64,000 nucleotides of DNA, from positions 5,834,448 to 5,898,447 of the forward strand of contig CM030935.1 of assembly GCA_018136815.1 (NCBI GenBank), read 5' to 3'. Below are positions 1-9,571 of this stretch, in pieces (position 1 is the first letter of the stretch; each line of letters starts with the position of its first letter). The notes beneath the pieces are model-generated. The model made no database searches. It had not been told where the DNA came from and was given only the letters and a program-made list of their open reading frames with translations. The stretch comes from Isochrysis galbana (taxonomy: Eukaryota > Haptophyta > Isochrysidales > Isochrysidaceae). Made by a program: the position numbers and the translations under genes.

Positions 1-400
1 AGGCTGCTGCTGCCCCTGGAGACCCTTGGAGGCTCCTGGAGGCCAGCTCAGGGGGCAAAGGAGGCTGGGGCTGGGCCCTGGCCTCCCGCCTGCCTCTCCG
101 TCGCTGGCGCGCTCTTGCTTGAGGCTCAGGGGCCCCCACTCTTCACCTGTCTGCCTGTCGAACAGGGGGGGGGGGGGTTGTTGGAGCGATGAGCTGGATA
201 CAACAGGCCAGGACGCGCGAGGCAGGCGAGCCTGAGGGGAAGGAAGTGGGTCACCATGGCAGTCTGCTCCTGGCAAGCCAGCCATCAGGCATGCCAGGAG
301 CATGGGTGGTTCCTCCCCCATGGCAGCATGGCAGGGGAGGAGTGGAGAGAGGGGAGGGTTCGTGCCCCCCGTGGGCGAACTAAGACTAAGAATATACTCA
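1..400 (-). repeat. GC-rich dispersed repeat, copy A
   Basis: Reads on the minus strand as the same family as 5417-6060 and 25716-26500. The shared stretches are an A/T-rich head near 400-370, a run around GGGGGGCACGAACCCTCCCC, and a conserved block at about 30-110 whose translation shares the string GQLRGQ with the 5.6-5.9 kb copy. It lies about 80 bp beyond the LINE 3' end at 455-600 on the same strand. I see no credible gene: the short frames here are proline/glycine-rich shadows. Boundaries are approximate. Confidence 0.5.
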
Positions 401-454
401 GTTGAGGGGTGGTGTCGGTAAAAGAGGTAACGGGAACCAAGTCCAAGTCCGTAG

Positions 455-600
455 TAAAAGCAAATACTTCTTAATAGTCTCGCCGCGCGCGCGACCCTGC
501 ACAGCCTCTATGTAGCCACGCCCGCTTCCCTTATCCCCCCTTCACCTGCCTCGCGGCTCATCCCCTCGTGCTCTGTGTAGGTGTTAGCTCGGAATCGTCA
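455..600 (-). mobile_element. LINE 3' terminal fragment (minus)
   Basis: Matches the last ~140 bp of the LINE at 46500-49310 when read on the minus strand: GTAGAGCACGAGGGG-like start, GGCGTGGCTAC-like middle and the terminal GGCGAGACTATTAA block followed by a T-rich end near 455. It is severely 5'-truncated. Position 600-1139 beyond it has no recognised feature apart from the 3' flank of the PP2A gene. Confidence 0.6.
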
Positions 601-1139
601 GATGTGTTTTTTCAACCCATCGGCCATTGGACTAAGGACCAATTGCGAGGTCGGCATTGGCAACCTTTTGCCGCGGCCCTCGTCGGCAGCCCGTGATCCC
701 ATCCCAATTTCGGAGTGCACCTATAGCAGGGATACAACGAGCATGCACGTACAGTCCCGCCCGCCAACACCTAGCTACGGCCTAGGGAACAGCCTGCTGA
801 TCAATTAGGTCCAACGACCACTTTCCACCGACTCACGAACGTTCATCCACCGCCTGCAGTACACATATCGCACACGGACACATGGGCATAGCACGCACGA
901 GTACGGCATTCATCGGTGTCGAGCCTCCCGGTGTGGTGGACGCGCCTCGCCCGAGGAATATGAGACCGCGTCCAGGTGTCTGCCGTCGCACGGCCATTAG
1001 AGGGCAAGCCCACGTGTCCACGCTGCCAGCAGCCGCAAGGTCGTCGCCGGCGCCGCCACCTCATCCGGACGTACGCGCACTTGTTCTGGCGTCGTAAACG
1101 TGCGCGGCGATGTAGAAGCATTCGCCCCGACGGACGAGG
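601..1139. other. Unassigned sequence between LINE fragment and PP2A-A stop
   Basis: Mixed-composition sequence without a convincing frame or repeat match inside the window. Short frames on both strands overlap each other and none shows a domain. It probably holds the 3' untranslated region and terminator of the PP2A-A gene, which ends at 1140 on the minus strand. No poly(A) signal is clear. Confidence 0.4.
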
Positions 1140-3026
1140 CTACGAGAAAGCCTTGAGGTTATCCGATTCCAGAGCCGCGTCAGCCTCAAATTTGACGTCG
1201 ACATCGGCATCGGAGAGGAGCTCGTGCAGCTTTGGCAGAATTTTCTCGCGGGTCATCGCAGCAGCTACGAAGGGTGTCACGGCGCAAAGCGCACGCACTG
1301 CCATAATGCGCAGATTGGGCACGCGATCGCCCGCCATCTCCAGGGCAGCCGGTAGCAGCTTCGTCTCGAGGACCGTGGCAGAGAGCATGCCCGCGAGACC
1401 CACGGTGAACTGCAGCACTACTGCACGCATCAAGTAGGACTTCTCGTCGATGAGTGCGAGCACCGGAGCGAGCAGGGTCTCCTCGGCCCACGGCTGGCCA
1501 TACCCAGGCGTAGATGCAATCTGGGCCATCACCTTGACCTGAGATGGGTGGCAAGAGAGATGGGTGATAAAAGGCCTCGGCAGCCCCTGCCGAAGAGCTG
1601 GAGAGGGCCCGCTGGCAGATGTTAGTAAGGCACTCACCCAATCCTCGCGAACAAGCGCGCAAGCATCTGAGGCGCGCTTCTCGACGATCGAGGAGAAGTG
1701 CTTCCAAAAGGCATTGGGCCCCAGCTCCGCCGAGAGCTGCGGCATTAGGTGCAGGATGACGTGTCGAATGCGCCAATTCTTGTCGTCGCCCAACCGGACG
1801 AGTAGTGGCAGCAGCACGCCCTCTTGCGCCTCCCCGTTGAGCCCCGTCACTCGGATGAAGGGCCCGAGCTGCAGCAGCACTGCAAGCCTCACGTTGGTGA
1901 GCTCATCGTCCGCGAGCACGGTGAGGCATGACAGCACGAGATCCAGAGCACCGGCCTTGCCGAGCGGCGCTGCGAGCTCCATCACGACGGTCGAAAGCTC
2001 GACACGAGAGACAGAGTTGACGTCCATCGCAAGCTGCGAGACGACAGGGAACACGTAGGCCTTCCCAAACGCTGCGCCGAGCGCAGTGGCCACCTCGGCG
2101 CCCCGTAGCGCCGCAGCGATCCTCACATCCGTCTCGTGATCCGATTGAAGCGCTGCATACATCTGCTCGAGCGGCAAGCGGGCCTCCGCGCTCAGAGGCT
2201 GCCCGTCCTCCTTGCAGCCCTCTGCAACCTCCGCCAAAGACTCCGCCGACGCGATGCGCACGCGCCACGCCTTGTCCCTCGTGCAGACTGTGAAGCAGTC
2301 TTTCAGCAGCGCGGGACGCGTGAGCAGATCCACGTTCTTGCAGACGAGTGCCGTCTGCTTCAACGCGTTGACGCGCACCGACTCCTGCTCGTCCACCAGC
2401 AGGCCGCGGTAAAGCTGGAGGAGCTCATTCTCCACGAGGGGCTTGCCATATGCCACAGCTACGGCACCGAGGCGCGCCGCCGCGGCGCGCCTGACCATCG
2501 GCGAGTCATCCACGCAGAGCGCCTTGAACTCCTCGCGCAACTCGGCAGCGACGGGCGTGTCGGCGCAGGCAGAGTAGGCTAGGGCGACGAGGCCGCACGC
2601 GGAGACGCGGGGGGTGAACCAGTCCTTGTTGCGCGCCAGCCGCAAGACGATTGGAGCCAGGTGCGTCTGCAACTGCGCAGCCGACAGCTGCGCGCCAACC
2701 TGATTGATACTGGCGACCGCCTGATCGCGCACAGTCGACTCCTCGACGCTGCAAAGCGCCTCAAGAGGCGGGAAGAGGCAGTGCGCCTCAGAGGAGGGAC
2801 CCACGAACTCTGAGAATGAGCCGAGCACCTCAGCAATCGACACCTGCACCTCGTCTGTGAATTTGCCTGCCTCTATCTCCCCCTTCAAGAAGGGCAGCAG
2901 GTCGGAGCGCGTCTTCTCCTGGCCCAGCGCGAGCCCGATGACGCGCAGCCGTGAAATGCACTGGATGCACTGCTGCGGGTTGTCCGACGTCAGCTCCTCC
3001 ATGAGGAACTCGAGGGGCGACGTCAT
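1140..3026 (-). CDS. PP2A-A: PP2A 65-kDa scaffold (regulatory) subunit A
   Basis: All-HEAT-repeat scaffold that holds the catalytic C subunit and a variable B subunit of protein phosphatase 2A in cytosol and nucleus. Two exons: 3026-1638 and 1538-1140. The 99-bp intron (1637-1539, GTGAGT...CAG) is an exact multiple of three and open, so the unspliced frame also reads through it, adding a 33-aa insert after residue 463 that does not look like HEAT sequence. The spliced product is 595 aa, close to the family's ~589. HEAT units such as DKNWRIRHVILHLMPQLS and NWFTPRVSACGL-like helices run throughout, with the typical N-terminus PLEFLMEELTSD and C-terminus around LSDADVDVKFEAD. The start is the Met before TSPLEFL at 3026; the frame stays open upstream to 3404, but that part is low-complexity and lacks homology. 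Upstream on the sense strand lies CT-rich DNA. Confidence 0.95.
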   Translation of the reverse strand: MTSPLEFLMEELTSDNPQQCIQCISRLRVIGLALGQEKTRSDLLPFLKGEIEAGKFTDEVQVSIAEVLGSFSEFVGPSSEAHCLFPPLEALCSVEESTVRDQAVASINQVGAQLSAAQLQTHLAPIVLRLARNKDWFTPRVSACGLVALAYSACADTPVAAELREEFKALCVDDSPMVRRAAAARLGAVAVAYGKPLVENELLQLYRGLLVDEQESVRVNALKQTALVCKNVDLLTRPALLKDCFTVCTRDKAWRVRIASAESLAEVAEGCKEDGQPLSAEARLPLEQMYAALQSDHETDVRIAAALRGAEVATALGAAFGKAYVFPVVSQLAMDVNSVSRVELSTVVMELAAPLGKAGALDLVLSCLTVLADDELTNVRLAVLLQLGPFIRVTGLNGEAQEGVLLPLLVRLGDDKNWRIRHVILHLMPQLSAELGPNAFWKHFSSIVEKRASDACALVREDWVSALLTSASGPSPALRQGLPRPFITHLSCHPSQVKVMAQIASTPGYGQPWAEETLLAPVLALIDEKSYLMRAVVLQFTVGLAGMLSATVLETKLLPAALEMAGDRVPNLRIMAVRALCAVTPFVAAAMTREKILPKLHELLSDADVDVKFEADAALESDNLKAFS

Positions 3027-3404
3027 GACGGCAGGAGAGCGGCCGCTGGTGCAGGCGTGTGCAGCAAGCCTGCAGCCCCCCCCCCCCCCGAAGCTCACCT
3101 GCAGAGAGAGGGCGCGGGGGAGCGGCGTGAGGATTTCGCGTGCTAGCTGTGCGGGCCGGTGACACCCCGCGCGCCCCGCCGTGTGCCGGAGAGAAGGCAG
3201 GAAGCAACTGTGAGAGCAGCGAGCGGTGAGCGGAAGCCAGCCTCTCACACTCTGCCGCGTGTGCGACGCAGCGGGGCGTGCAGCTCGCGCAGCTGGCCTT
3301 TCCTCCCCTCTCCGATACCGCGAGAGCCCGCGCGCGCCTGACGCCCTCCTGCCCTCCCCGCCTCCTTCCCTTCCCCCCCTCCCCCCCCGCCCCTCCCCCC
3401 CCAC

Positions 3405-4200
3405 CTCCGCACGCAGAGAGAGAGAGAGAGAGAGGGAGGGAGAGAGAGGGGAGAGAGAGACACAGAGACACTGTGAGAGTCAGAAGCAAAAGAATCACAG
3501 TAAGAGAGGGAGGGAGTGAAAGGGGGGGAGGGCCGGGGCGAGTGCGCCGCCCCTTGGACTCACGGGGAGGGGGAGGGGCGGGGGGGGGGGGGGAGGGGGG
3601 GGGGGGGGAGGCGGGCGTTCCCTCTCGCTCGCCCCTCCCCGCGCTTTCTCTCCCTCCCTCTCTCTTCTCTCTCTTCTCTCTCTCTCTCTCTCCCCCCCCC
3701 TCTCTCTCTTTCTCTCTCTCTCTCTCCCTCCCTCTCTCTCTCCCCCCCTCTCCCCCCCCTCTCTCTCTCTCCCCCTCTCTCTCTCCCTCCCTCTCTCTCT
3801 CTCTCTCCGGCTCCTTTCCCCTCTCACCCCCGGTCGTTCCCATCACCGACCCCCCCCCTCTCTCCTCCCCCATCCCCCCCCCCTCTCTCTCCCCCCCCCA
3901 TTCTCTCTCTCCTCTCCTCCCGCGGCGCCGCCTCTCTTTGAGACCCCCCCCCGCGCCCCCCCGCGCCCCCCCCCCCCTCCCCCCCCCCCCCCCTCTCTCT
4001 CGCGCGCCCACGAACTCCCGCCCTCTCGCCCCACCCCACCGCCGCGGGGGGGACGCTGCAAGACGCGGGGGGGGGGGGAGCGAGGAGCCTCCCCCCCGCG
4101 CCCCCTCCCTCCCCTTCTCTTCTCTGTTACCGCGCTCGTTTCTCCTATACAGAGGACCCCCCCCCACCCCCGGGGGGCCTTGCCCCCCCTCTACGTTACA
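3405..4200. repeat. CT/GA and poly-C/poly-G low-complexity tract
   Basis: GA dinucleotides at about 3413-3470, a G-run block at 3550-3620, then CT/C-rich sequence from 3640 to about 4110 on the plus strand, with short CTACT repeats at 4201-4225. Long open frames here are translation artefacts of period-2 and homopolymer repeats (Arg-Glu or Pro-Ser strings). It lies upstream of PP2A-A and probably overlaps its promoter region. Confidence 0.9.
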
Positions 4201-4570
4201 CTCTACTACTCTACTCTACTCTACTCTCCCCTTTCCGCAACAGTTCTCCCGTCTCGGCGGCCTCCCCGCTCTCTGCGGCGGTCAAACGTCGCCCGCGCGG
4301 GGAAGCCTCATACCGGTGGGGAGGCCGGGGAGGCAATCCTTGCTGTGGGGCAGTGACCCTGTGTCTGCGTTCGTGCACCGTTCGCTGTGTGTGCCAACCC
4401 GCCGATCGAGGTGGCTCTCGGCCACCCCTCTACTCTCCCTATTTCTATTTGCCACAGTGATGGCGGAGCACAGAGTGCGGCACGACCAGCACTCGCACTC
4501 ACAGACGGAGACTATTACACAATCACAATCAAACGCAGAATCAGAATCCGCAATTACCAATTGCCAAATG
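4201..4570. other. Unassigned sequence next to LINE 3' end
   Basis: Contains a CTACT minisatellite at its left edge and then unique sequence up to the T-run end of the minus-strand LINE fragment. A near-duplicated 'ccaaatgaccaataatca' stretch occurs at 4563-4581 and again at 5075-5091, flanking the LINE fragment, and is a candidate target-site duplication. No gene is recognised. Confidence 0.4.
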
Positions 4571-5075
4571 ACCAATAATCAAAAAAAAACCTTTTAATAG
4601 TCTCGCCCCGCGCGTGGCCTTGGGATTAACTACAGTAGCCACGCCCATTTCCCCTCCTCTCCCTCACTCCCCGCCTTGCGGCAACTCCCCTTGTGCTCTA
4701 CGTAGGGGCCCTGGTCGTGGGGGGGGCTGGGTTGGGCGGGGTGCACCGGCCCCCAGTGGAGTGTTCTCGCCTTCCTCCTGTGCCTCTGAGTGGCCCGTTT
4801 CTCCCACGTGTTGGCGTGCGTATTACGACGTTAACATTTCGTCTCTCGCCATCGGCGTTCGTCGCTGAGAGAGCCCTCCGAGGAGGGGGGGGGGAGGGGG
4901 GAGGGGGAAGTATTTCTGTTTCATGCGATTCTTTCGACGAGGTCGAGTGCTTTCGCCACCAAATTTAGGTGAGTGCCCATCTTTAGGTTGCCTCTATCAT
5001 CTTCTATGAAGGCGGGAGTGGCGAGATTCAATGGGTTTTTGAGTTTCGGTTTTCTTCCCTGAGCCGCCAAATGCC
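4571..5075 (-). mobile_element. 5'-truncated LINE fragment (minus)
   Basis: Read on the minus strand it matches the C-terminal ORF end and 3' untranslated region of the LINE at 46500-49310. It includes the segment also present at 57010-57180 (a GAGTG-TTTCGCCAC-like stretch, then a Lys-rich stretch), the GCCTTGCGGCAACTCCCC complement, and the terminal ATTAAAAGGTTTTTTTT. A short direct repeat, ccaaatgaccaataatca, is seen at both borders and would be the target-site duplication made by insertion. Confidence 0.75.
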
Positions 5076-5416
5076 AAATGACCAATAATCATCATGGTCA
5101 TAAAACAACTGAATATCAGTGCCAGTGCCGCTACGAGCACTAGCCATGCACCAACACGCCAAGCCACGACACACACGACACATGACCGCATTACAACCCA
5201 AGCAAGAAGCAAGGCGGCACAAGGCACACCAATCTACAACTACAAATCTATGCACATGATTATACCTCCCACCCCACCCCCTCGCGGGCCCCCAGCTCCT
5301 GTTAGAACTCCCCACAAGCAGCCACAAGGTGATTGGGTAGGGGTAGGGCGGTCAAACAGGCTTGAGTTTTGTGATACTTTCGTACGCGTACACATTGCAG
5401 CCCAAAACTACAACTA
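5076..5416. other. Unassigned sequence between LINE fragment and GC-rich repeat
   Basis: Adenine-rich on the plus strand with short CACGACACACACGACACA-like simple sequence. Contains 'cactagccatgcaccaaca', resembling part of the inverted repeat at 9290-9445. No gene recognised. Confidence 0.3.
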
Positions 5417-6060
5417 AGTTTATACTTGGTACTTGGTTCACCCATGGCGGGGCACGAGGCCTTGTTTGTCCTCTTTGCTCTTTGCTGCCTTACTTTCAAC
5501 CTACTTTTATAAGTGGGGGTCAATGGGGGCCTCGCGCCCCCCTCTCTCCATCGCGGACACCCCCCGGGGTGGGCCCGTACATTCAACCCCAGCCCCTGCC
5601 CTCTGGCAGGGGCAGGGCACTCAACAAGACAGCCCAGACCCCCAGTGGGCGCGGGCCGCGAGCCGCACTCCCACGCCCGCATTGGGCCTGCCCTCGAGCT
5701 GACTCCCCCCCTGTCCCTGGTCGCCAGGCATACAGGGGCCTCTGGGAGGCTCCCATGACCAGCGTGGCAAGCGTGGGAGAGGCAGGGGGGGCCAGGGGCT
5801 GAGCCCCAGCCTCCACTGCCCCCTGAGCTGCCCTGCTGGCCCTCTGGGAGCCCCCACAGGACCTCTGAGAGCAGGCCAGGGCGCGCGCATGGCGACATGG
5901 CGACGCGCCACAGGGACGACGCGGGGTGAGAGTGGAGAGAGGGAGAGGGGGGATTTTGCACCCCCCCCGACGGAGTGCGGTGAGAAACAGGCCCTGTTTG
6001 CGTTAGCAAACGGGTAGGGGGCGGCTGGCGACAGGAGGGAGAGAGAAGGGAGTGACCCAA
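5417..6060 (+). repeat. GC-rich dispersed repeat, copy B
   Basis: Begins with an ACTAAGTTTATACTTG head followed by a CACCCATGG-like motif and GGCACGAGGCC, matching the start of copy C at 25716. The interior GGGAGAGGCAGGGGGG and CCCCAGCCTCC block at 5776-5815 matches copy C near 26180-26220 and copy A on the minus strand. No protein domain is recognised, although frames are open on both strands because of the base composition. It may be a non-autonomous element or a 5' region of a larger one. Confidence 0.5.
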
Positions 6061-6071
6061 GGTCGAGGAGA

Positions 6072-6810
6072 TGTGGAAATCAAAGCCGCAGCTTGGATTG
6101 TAACGAGATGAACGAGATGTAACGAGATGGCCTGATGGCCCGACGACGAGATGAACGAGATGGCCTTGATGGCCCGACGAGATGAACGAGATGGCCTTGA
6201 TGGCCCGACGAGATGAACGAGATTTTCGGGTAACGGAACTGGACGAGGAGTTTCCCCACTAAGCTTGGTCGTAATGCGGTGAAACCGTTTTTCGAGACAA
6301 GCGGGAAACCGGGGCGGAAGGAACTGGCAAGGAAGTCGGCAGGAAGGCAGAGGAAATGTCTTGGCAAGGCGACGGAGGCAGGATTTTAACGGTAGCCGGA
6401 ATTTTTAACAGTAGGAAGAGGCAGGAATTTTTAACAGTAGGAAGAGGCAGGATTTCTAACGGTAGACGGAGTGCGGAATTTAACGGTAGACGAAGAGCGT
6501 GGAATTTAACTGTAGAAGAAGAGCGGAGAGGAGAAGGAGCGGGGCTCGAACTGCAGAGCGCTCCGTCCGGACTCGAACTCGCGACCCAGAGCAAAAGGTT
6601 GGTGGAGGCGGTGGGTTGAACCACTATGCCACGTGAGAGTTTACGTAGCCATAGGGCCGATGGGAAGGGCTGAGAACCGCCCTATATACTCTGGGTTTTT
6701 TTCTCTTCTTTTTCACTTTTCTTCTTCTTTCTTCCTCTGTTCTTTTTACTGTTTACTGTTTTTTTTTTACTGTTATTTCTTTTTGCCTCTGAGACATCGC
6801 GAATGCGACA
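6072..6810 (-). mobile_element. LTR-like element, tandem copy 1
   Basis: 739 bp. In plus-strand orientation it starts TGTGGAAATC and ends GCGAATGCGACA, i.e. TG...CA. Boundaries are taken from the fourth copy, whose insertion site is proven by an empty site. Interior: a ~30-bp minisatellite (GATGAACGAGATGGCC units, 6100-6225), a ~26-bp minisatellite (TTTAACAGTAGGAAGAGG units, about 6388-6510), a tRNA-type block with B-box complement at 6569-6580 and A-box complement at 6621-6631 (so Pol III sense is minus), a TATATA at ~6683 and a T/C-rich end. It has no protein-coding capacity worth claiming; the 95- and 121-aa minus frames are repeat translations identical between copies. Confidence 0.75.
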
Positions 6811-6875
6811 CCCCCCGACTTAATCACGAGCGTCCTCGCGAGCCTTCTGCAAGCGGAATCCTTATGTCTCTAAAT
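6811..6875. other. 65-bp spacer between LTR-like copies 1 and 2
   Basis: Starts with CCCCCCGACTTAATCACG and ends CTTATGTCTCTAAAT. Same length and sequence as the spacer at 7601-7665. In minus orientation it ends in a G6 run directly before the element's TGTCGC terminus, a position expected for a polypurine tract. No TGG-type primer-binding site is seen at the other edge. Confidence 0.7.
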
Positions 6876-7600
6876 TGTGGAAATCAAAGCCGCAGCTTGG
6901 ATTGTAACGAGATGAACGAGATGTAACGAGATGGCCTGATGGCCCGACGACGAGATGAACGAGATGGCCTTGATGGCCCGACGAGATGAACGAGATGGCC
7001 TTGATGGCCCGACGAGATGAACGAGATTTTCGGGTAACGGAACTGGACGAGGAGTTTCCCCACTAAGCTTGGTCGTAATGCGGTGAAACCGTTTTTCGAG
7101 ACAAGCGGGAAACCGGGGCGGAAGGAACTGGCAAGGAAGTCGGCAGGAAGGCAGAGGAAATGTCTTGGCAAGGCGACGGAGGCAGGATTTTAACGGTAGC
7201 CGGAATTTTTAACAGTAGGAAGAGGCAGGAATTTTTAACAGTAGGAAGAGGCAGGATTTCTAACGGTAGACGGAGTGCGGAATTTAACGGTAGACGAAGA
7301 GCGTGGAATTTAACTGTAGAAGAAGAGCGGAGAGGAGAAGGAGCGGGGCTCGAACTGCAGAGCGCTCCGTCCGGACTCGAACTCGCGACCCAGAGCAAAA
7401 GATTGGTGGAGGCGGTGGGTTGAACCACTATGCCACGTGAGAGTTTACGTAGCCATAGGGCCGAGGGGAAGGGCTGAGAACCGCCCTATATACTCTGGGT
7501 TTTTTTCTCTTCTTTTTCACTTTTCTTCTTCTTTCTTCCTCTGTTCTTTTTACTGTTTACTGTTATTTCTTTTTGCCTCTGAGACATCGCGAATGCGACA
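6876..7600 (-). mobile_element. LTR-like element, tandem copy 2
   Basis: 725 bp and nearly identical to copy 1; the length difference lies mainly in the T-rich end, where copy 1 has an extra ~14 bp. B-box complement at 7373-7384, A-box complement at 7425-7435. The near-identity of copies 1 and 2 implies recent duplication or gene conversion. Confidence 0.75.
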
Positions 7601-7665
7601 CCCCCCGACTTAATCACGAGCGTCCTCGCGAGCCTTCTGCAAGCGGAATCCTTATGTCTCTAAAT
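7601..7665. other. 65-bp spacer between LTR-like copies 2 and 3
   Basis: Sequence matches the first spacer over its whole length. The pair of identical spacers shows that element plus spacer was multiplied as a unit, as happens when two LTRs of a short element recombine unequally. Confidence 0.7.
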
Positions 7666-8395
7666 TGTGGAAATCAAAGCCGCAGCTTGGATTGTAACGA
7701 GATGAACGAGATGTAACGAGATGGCCTGATGGCCCGACGACGAGATGAACGAGATGGCCTTGATGGCCCGACGAGATGAACGAGATGGCCTTGATGGCCC
7801 GACGAGATGAACGAGATTTTCGGGTAACGGAACTGGACGAGGAGTTTCCCCACTAAGCTTGGTCGTAATGCGGTGAAACCGATTTAGAGACAAGCGGGAA
7901 ACCGGGGCGGAAGGAACTGGCAAGGAAGCCGGCAGGAAGGCAGAGGAAATGTCTTGGCAAGGCGACGGAGGCAGGATTTTAACGGTAGACGGAGTGCAGG
8001 ATTTTAACGGTAGGAAGAGGCAGGAATTTTAACAGTAGGAAGAGGCAGGATTTCTAACGGTAGACGGAGTGCGGAATTTTTACGGTAGAAGAAGAGTGCG
8101 GAATTTAACTGTAGAAGAAGAGCGGAGAGGAGAAGGAGCGGGGCTCGAACTGCAGAGCGCTCCGTCCGGACTCGAACTCGCGACCCAGAGCAAAAGGTTG
8201 GTGGAGGCGGTGGGTTGAACCACTATGCCACGTGAGAGTTTACGTAGCCATAGGGCCGAGGGGAAGGGCTGAGAACCGCCCTATATACTCTGGGTTTTTT
8301 TCTCTTCTTTTTCACTTTTCTTCTTCTTTCTTCCTCTGTTCTTTTTACTGTTTACTGTTATTTCTTTTTGCCTCTGAGACATCGCGAATGCGACA
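7666..8395 (-). mobile_element. LTR-like element, tandem copy 3
   Basis: 730 bp, more diverged in the second minisatellite (extra units around 7985-8110) than copies 1 and 2. B-box complement at 8168-8179, A-box complement at 8220-8230. The right flank (ACGAC) does not match the left flank of copy 1 (GGAGA), so the array as a whole has no visible target duplication. Confidence 0.7.
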
Positions 8396-9571
8396 ACGAC
8401 CTCTGGCCAGGAGAGTTGTTGTGGCCACGACCCCCATACAAACTTTATAATCACGCGTGCCGACCAGCTGCGCGAGTAGGGTGTCAGTTTCGAGCTGCGT
8501 TTGGCCAAAACTGTGGGACAGGGAGGCGACCACGTAGTCGGCGGCACGAGCGCCATCGGGCCACCGGGCGCAAAGCTCAGCACCGGCTGACTGAGCAAGC
8601 GCGCCGCCAACTCAAAAGAGCTTGGTTGGTGCGCGTCAACCTGCGCAAGACGCGATACGTTAAGGTGATTGTAATCCCCGTGTGGAAGGTTGATGCTCCT
8701 CTCATGGCCGTTGACCATCCCACTCAGGCGAACGCCCTGTGCAATTGGCATATCGATATCTCGATATCGCAGACTCCTGGACTGTCGCATTGGCCCACGT
8801 CGGGCGCGCACGTGCCATCCGCTTGCAGCACGACGCCAGGGCCGCTGCACTCGCCCCACGACGCATGGGGCGCGCACGTGACGGGGCAATTGTAAAAAAA
8901 ACAACCAAACCTGAGGTTGCATCCTCTTCCCAATTCGTCAGAGATGTGGAGGGGTGCATAGGTGTATGTATCTGTGGCAACAACACGCGCCAAGGTGTAC
9001 GGGCAGGTGCGCTGAGGGCTGTCGTGTTAGTACCGGGCTAGTGAGAGTAGTGGTACTAATGCTCAGTTAGATTATATTATCATGATCATGATCTCCGGCT
9101 GAGGCTGAGGCTGAGGCTCGTAGGCTCGTAGTTCCCCCCCCTTCCCCGCAGATCCCCCCCCCCCCTAGAGAGTAGAGATTGAAGTGGTCTCTCGTCTCTC
9201 GATGGGGGTATAGCTCTACCACGTTTGGAATGGCAGTCTTGTAGTCTTGTAGAGCTAGTATAGAGCGTAGAGCATCTTGTTGGCTAACAATAACAACCCT
9301 AGCCACTAGCCACTAGCCACTAGCCACATACACTGACACTGAACGAGCCATGCACCAACCGCGCACACCCCCATCGCAGGGGAGGGGCTCCGTTGCTGAT
9401 GAAGGCTACGGACCACAGCACTAAGGTTATATTCGCACAACAAGAAAATTCTAACGCGTGTCATCAATGCATGGCGCCCCACCTCACTATGTATATCCGT
9501 GTAATTTAATACTTGTGCTAAAATTATTCTCTCTTTTTTTTTGGTGTTCTCCTTGGAGTCGCCACGGCGCG
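8396..9571. other. Intergenic stretch upstream of the glycosyltransferase
   Basis: No gene assigned. On the minus strand around 8990-8720 there is a Cys-rich frame (Cys spacing C-x3-C-x8-C, then GTCAPDVGQC) that could be an isolated exon or gene relic, preceded by a TTGCCACAG-like acceptor. A TGAGGCTGAGGC triplet repeat lies near 9095-9118 and a CCACTAG tandem repeat near 9300-9327. 9290-9445 is an inverted match of 40555-40700 (listed separately). The region just before 9572 should contain the promoter of the glycosyltransferase. Confidence 0.4.
9290..9445 (-). repeat. Dispersed inverted repeat, partner of 40555-40700
   Basis: Reverse complement of 40555-40700: both contain a TAACCTTAGTGCTG block, GGGGGTGTGCGCGGTTGG, CATGGCTCGTTC and a CATCTTGTT-type end. 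The two copies lie 31 kb apart in opposite orientation. No coding potential. It is probably a terminus or relic of a transposable element. Confidence 0.55.

Noticed and set aside
3278-4597. Long plus-strand frame (439 aa) and matching minus frame (2830-4167)
   Set aside because: Translation of CT/GA and poly-C/G repeats; no start context, no domain, Pro/Ser or Arg/Glu strings only.
6541-6640. A functional tRNA gene in the LTR-like element
   Set aside because: A and B boxes match, but I could not form a canonical acceptor stem, D stem or T stem; better described as tRNA-derived promoter sequence.
6072-7428. Identical 95- and 121-aa minus frames in copies 1 and 2 of the repeat
   Set aside because: They span the minisatellites, differ in copy 3 by frame shifts and are missing in copy 4; identity reflects recent duplication, not protein selection.
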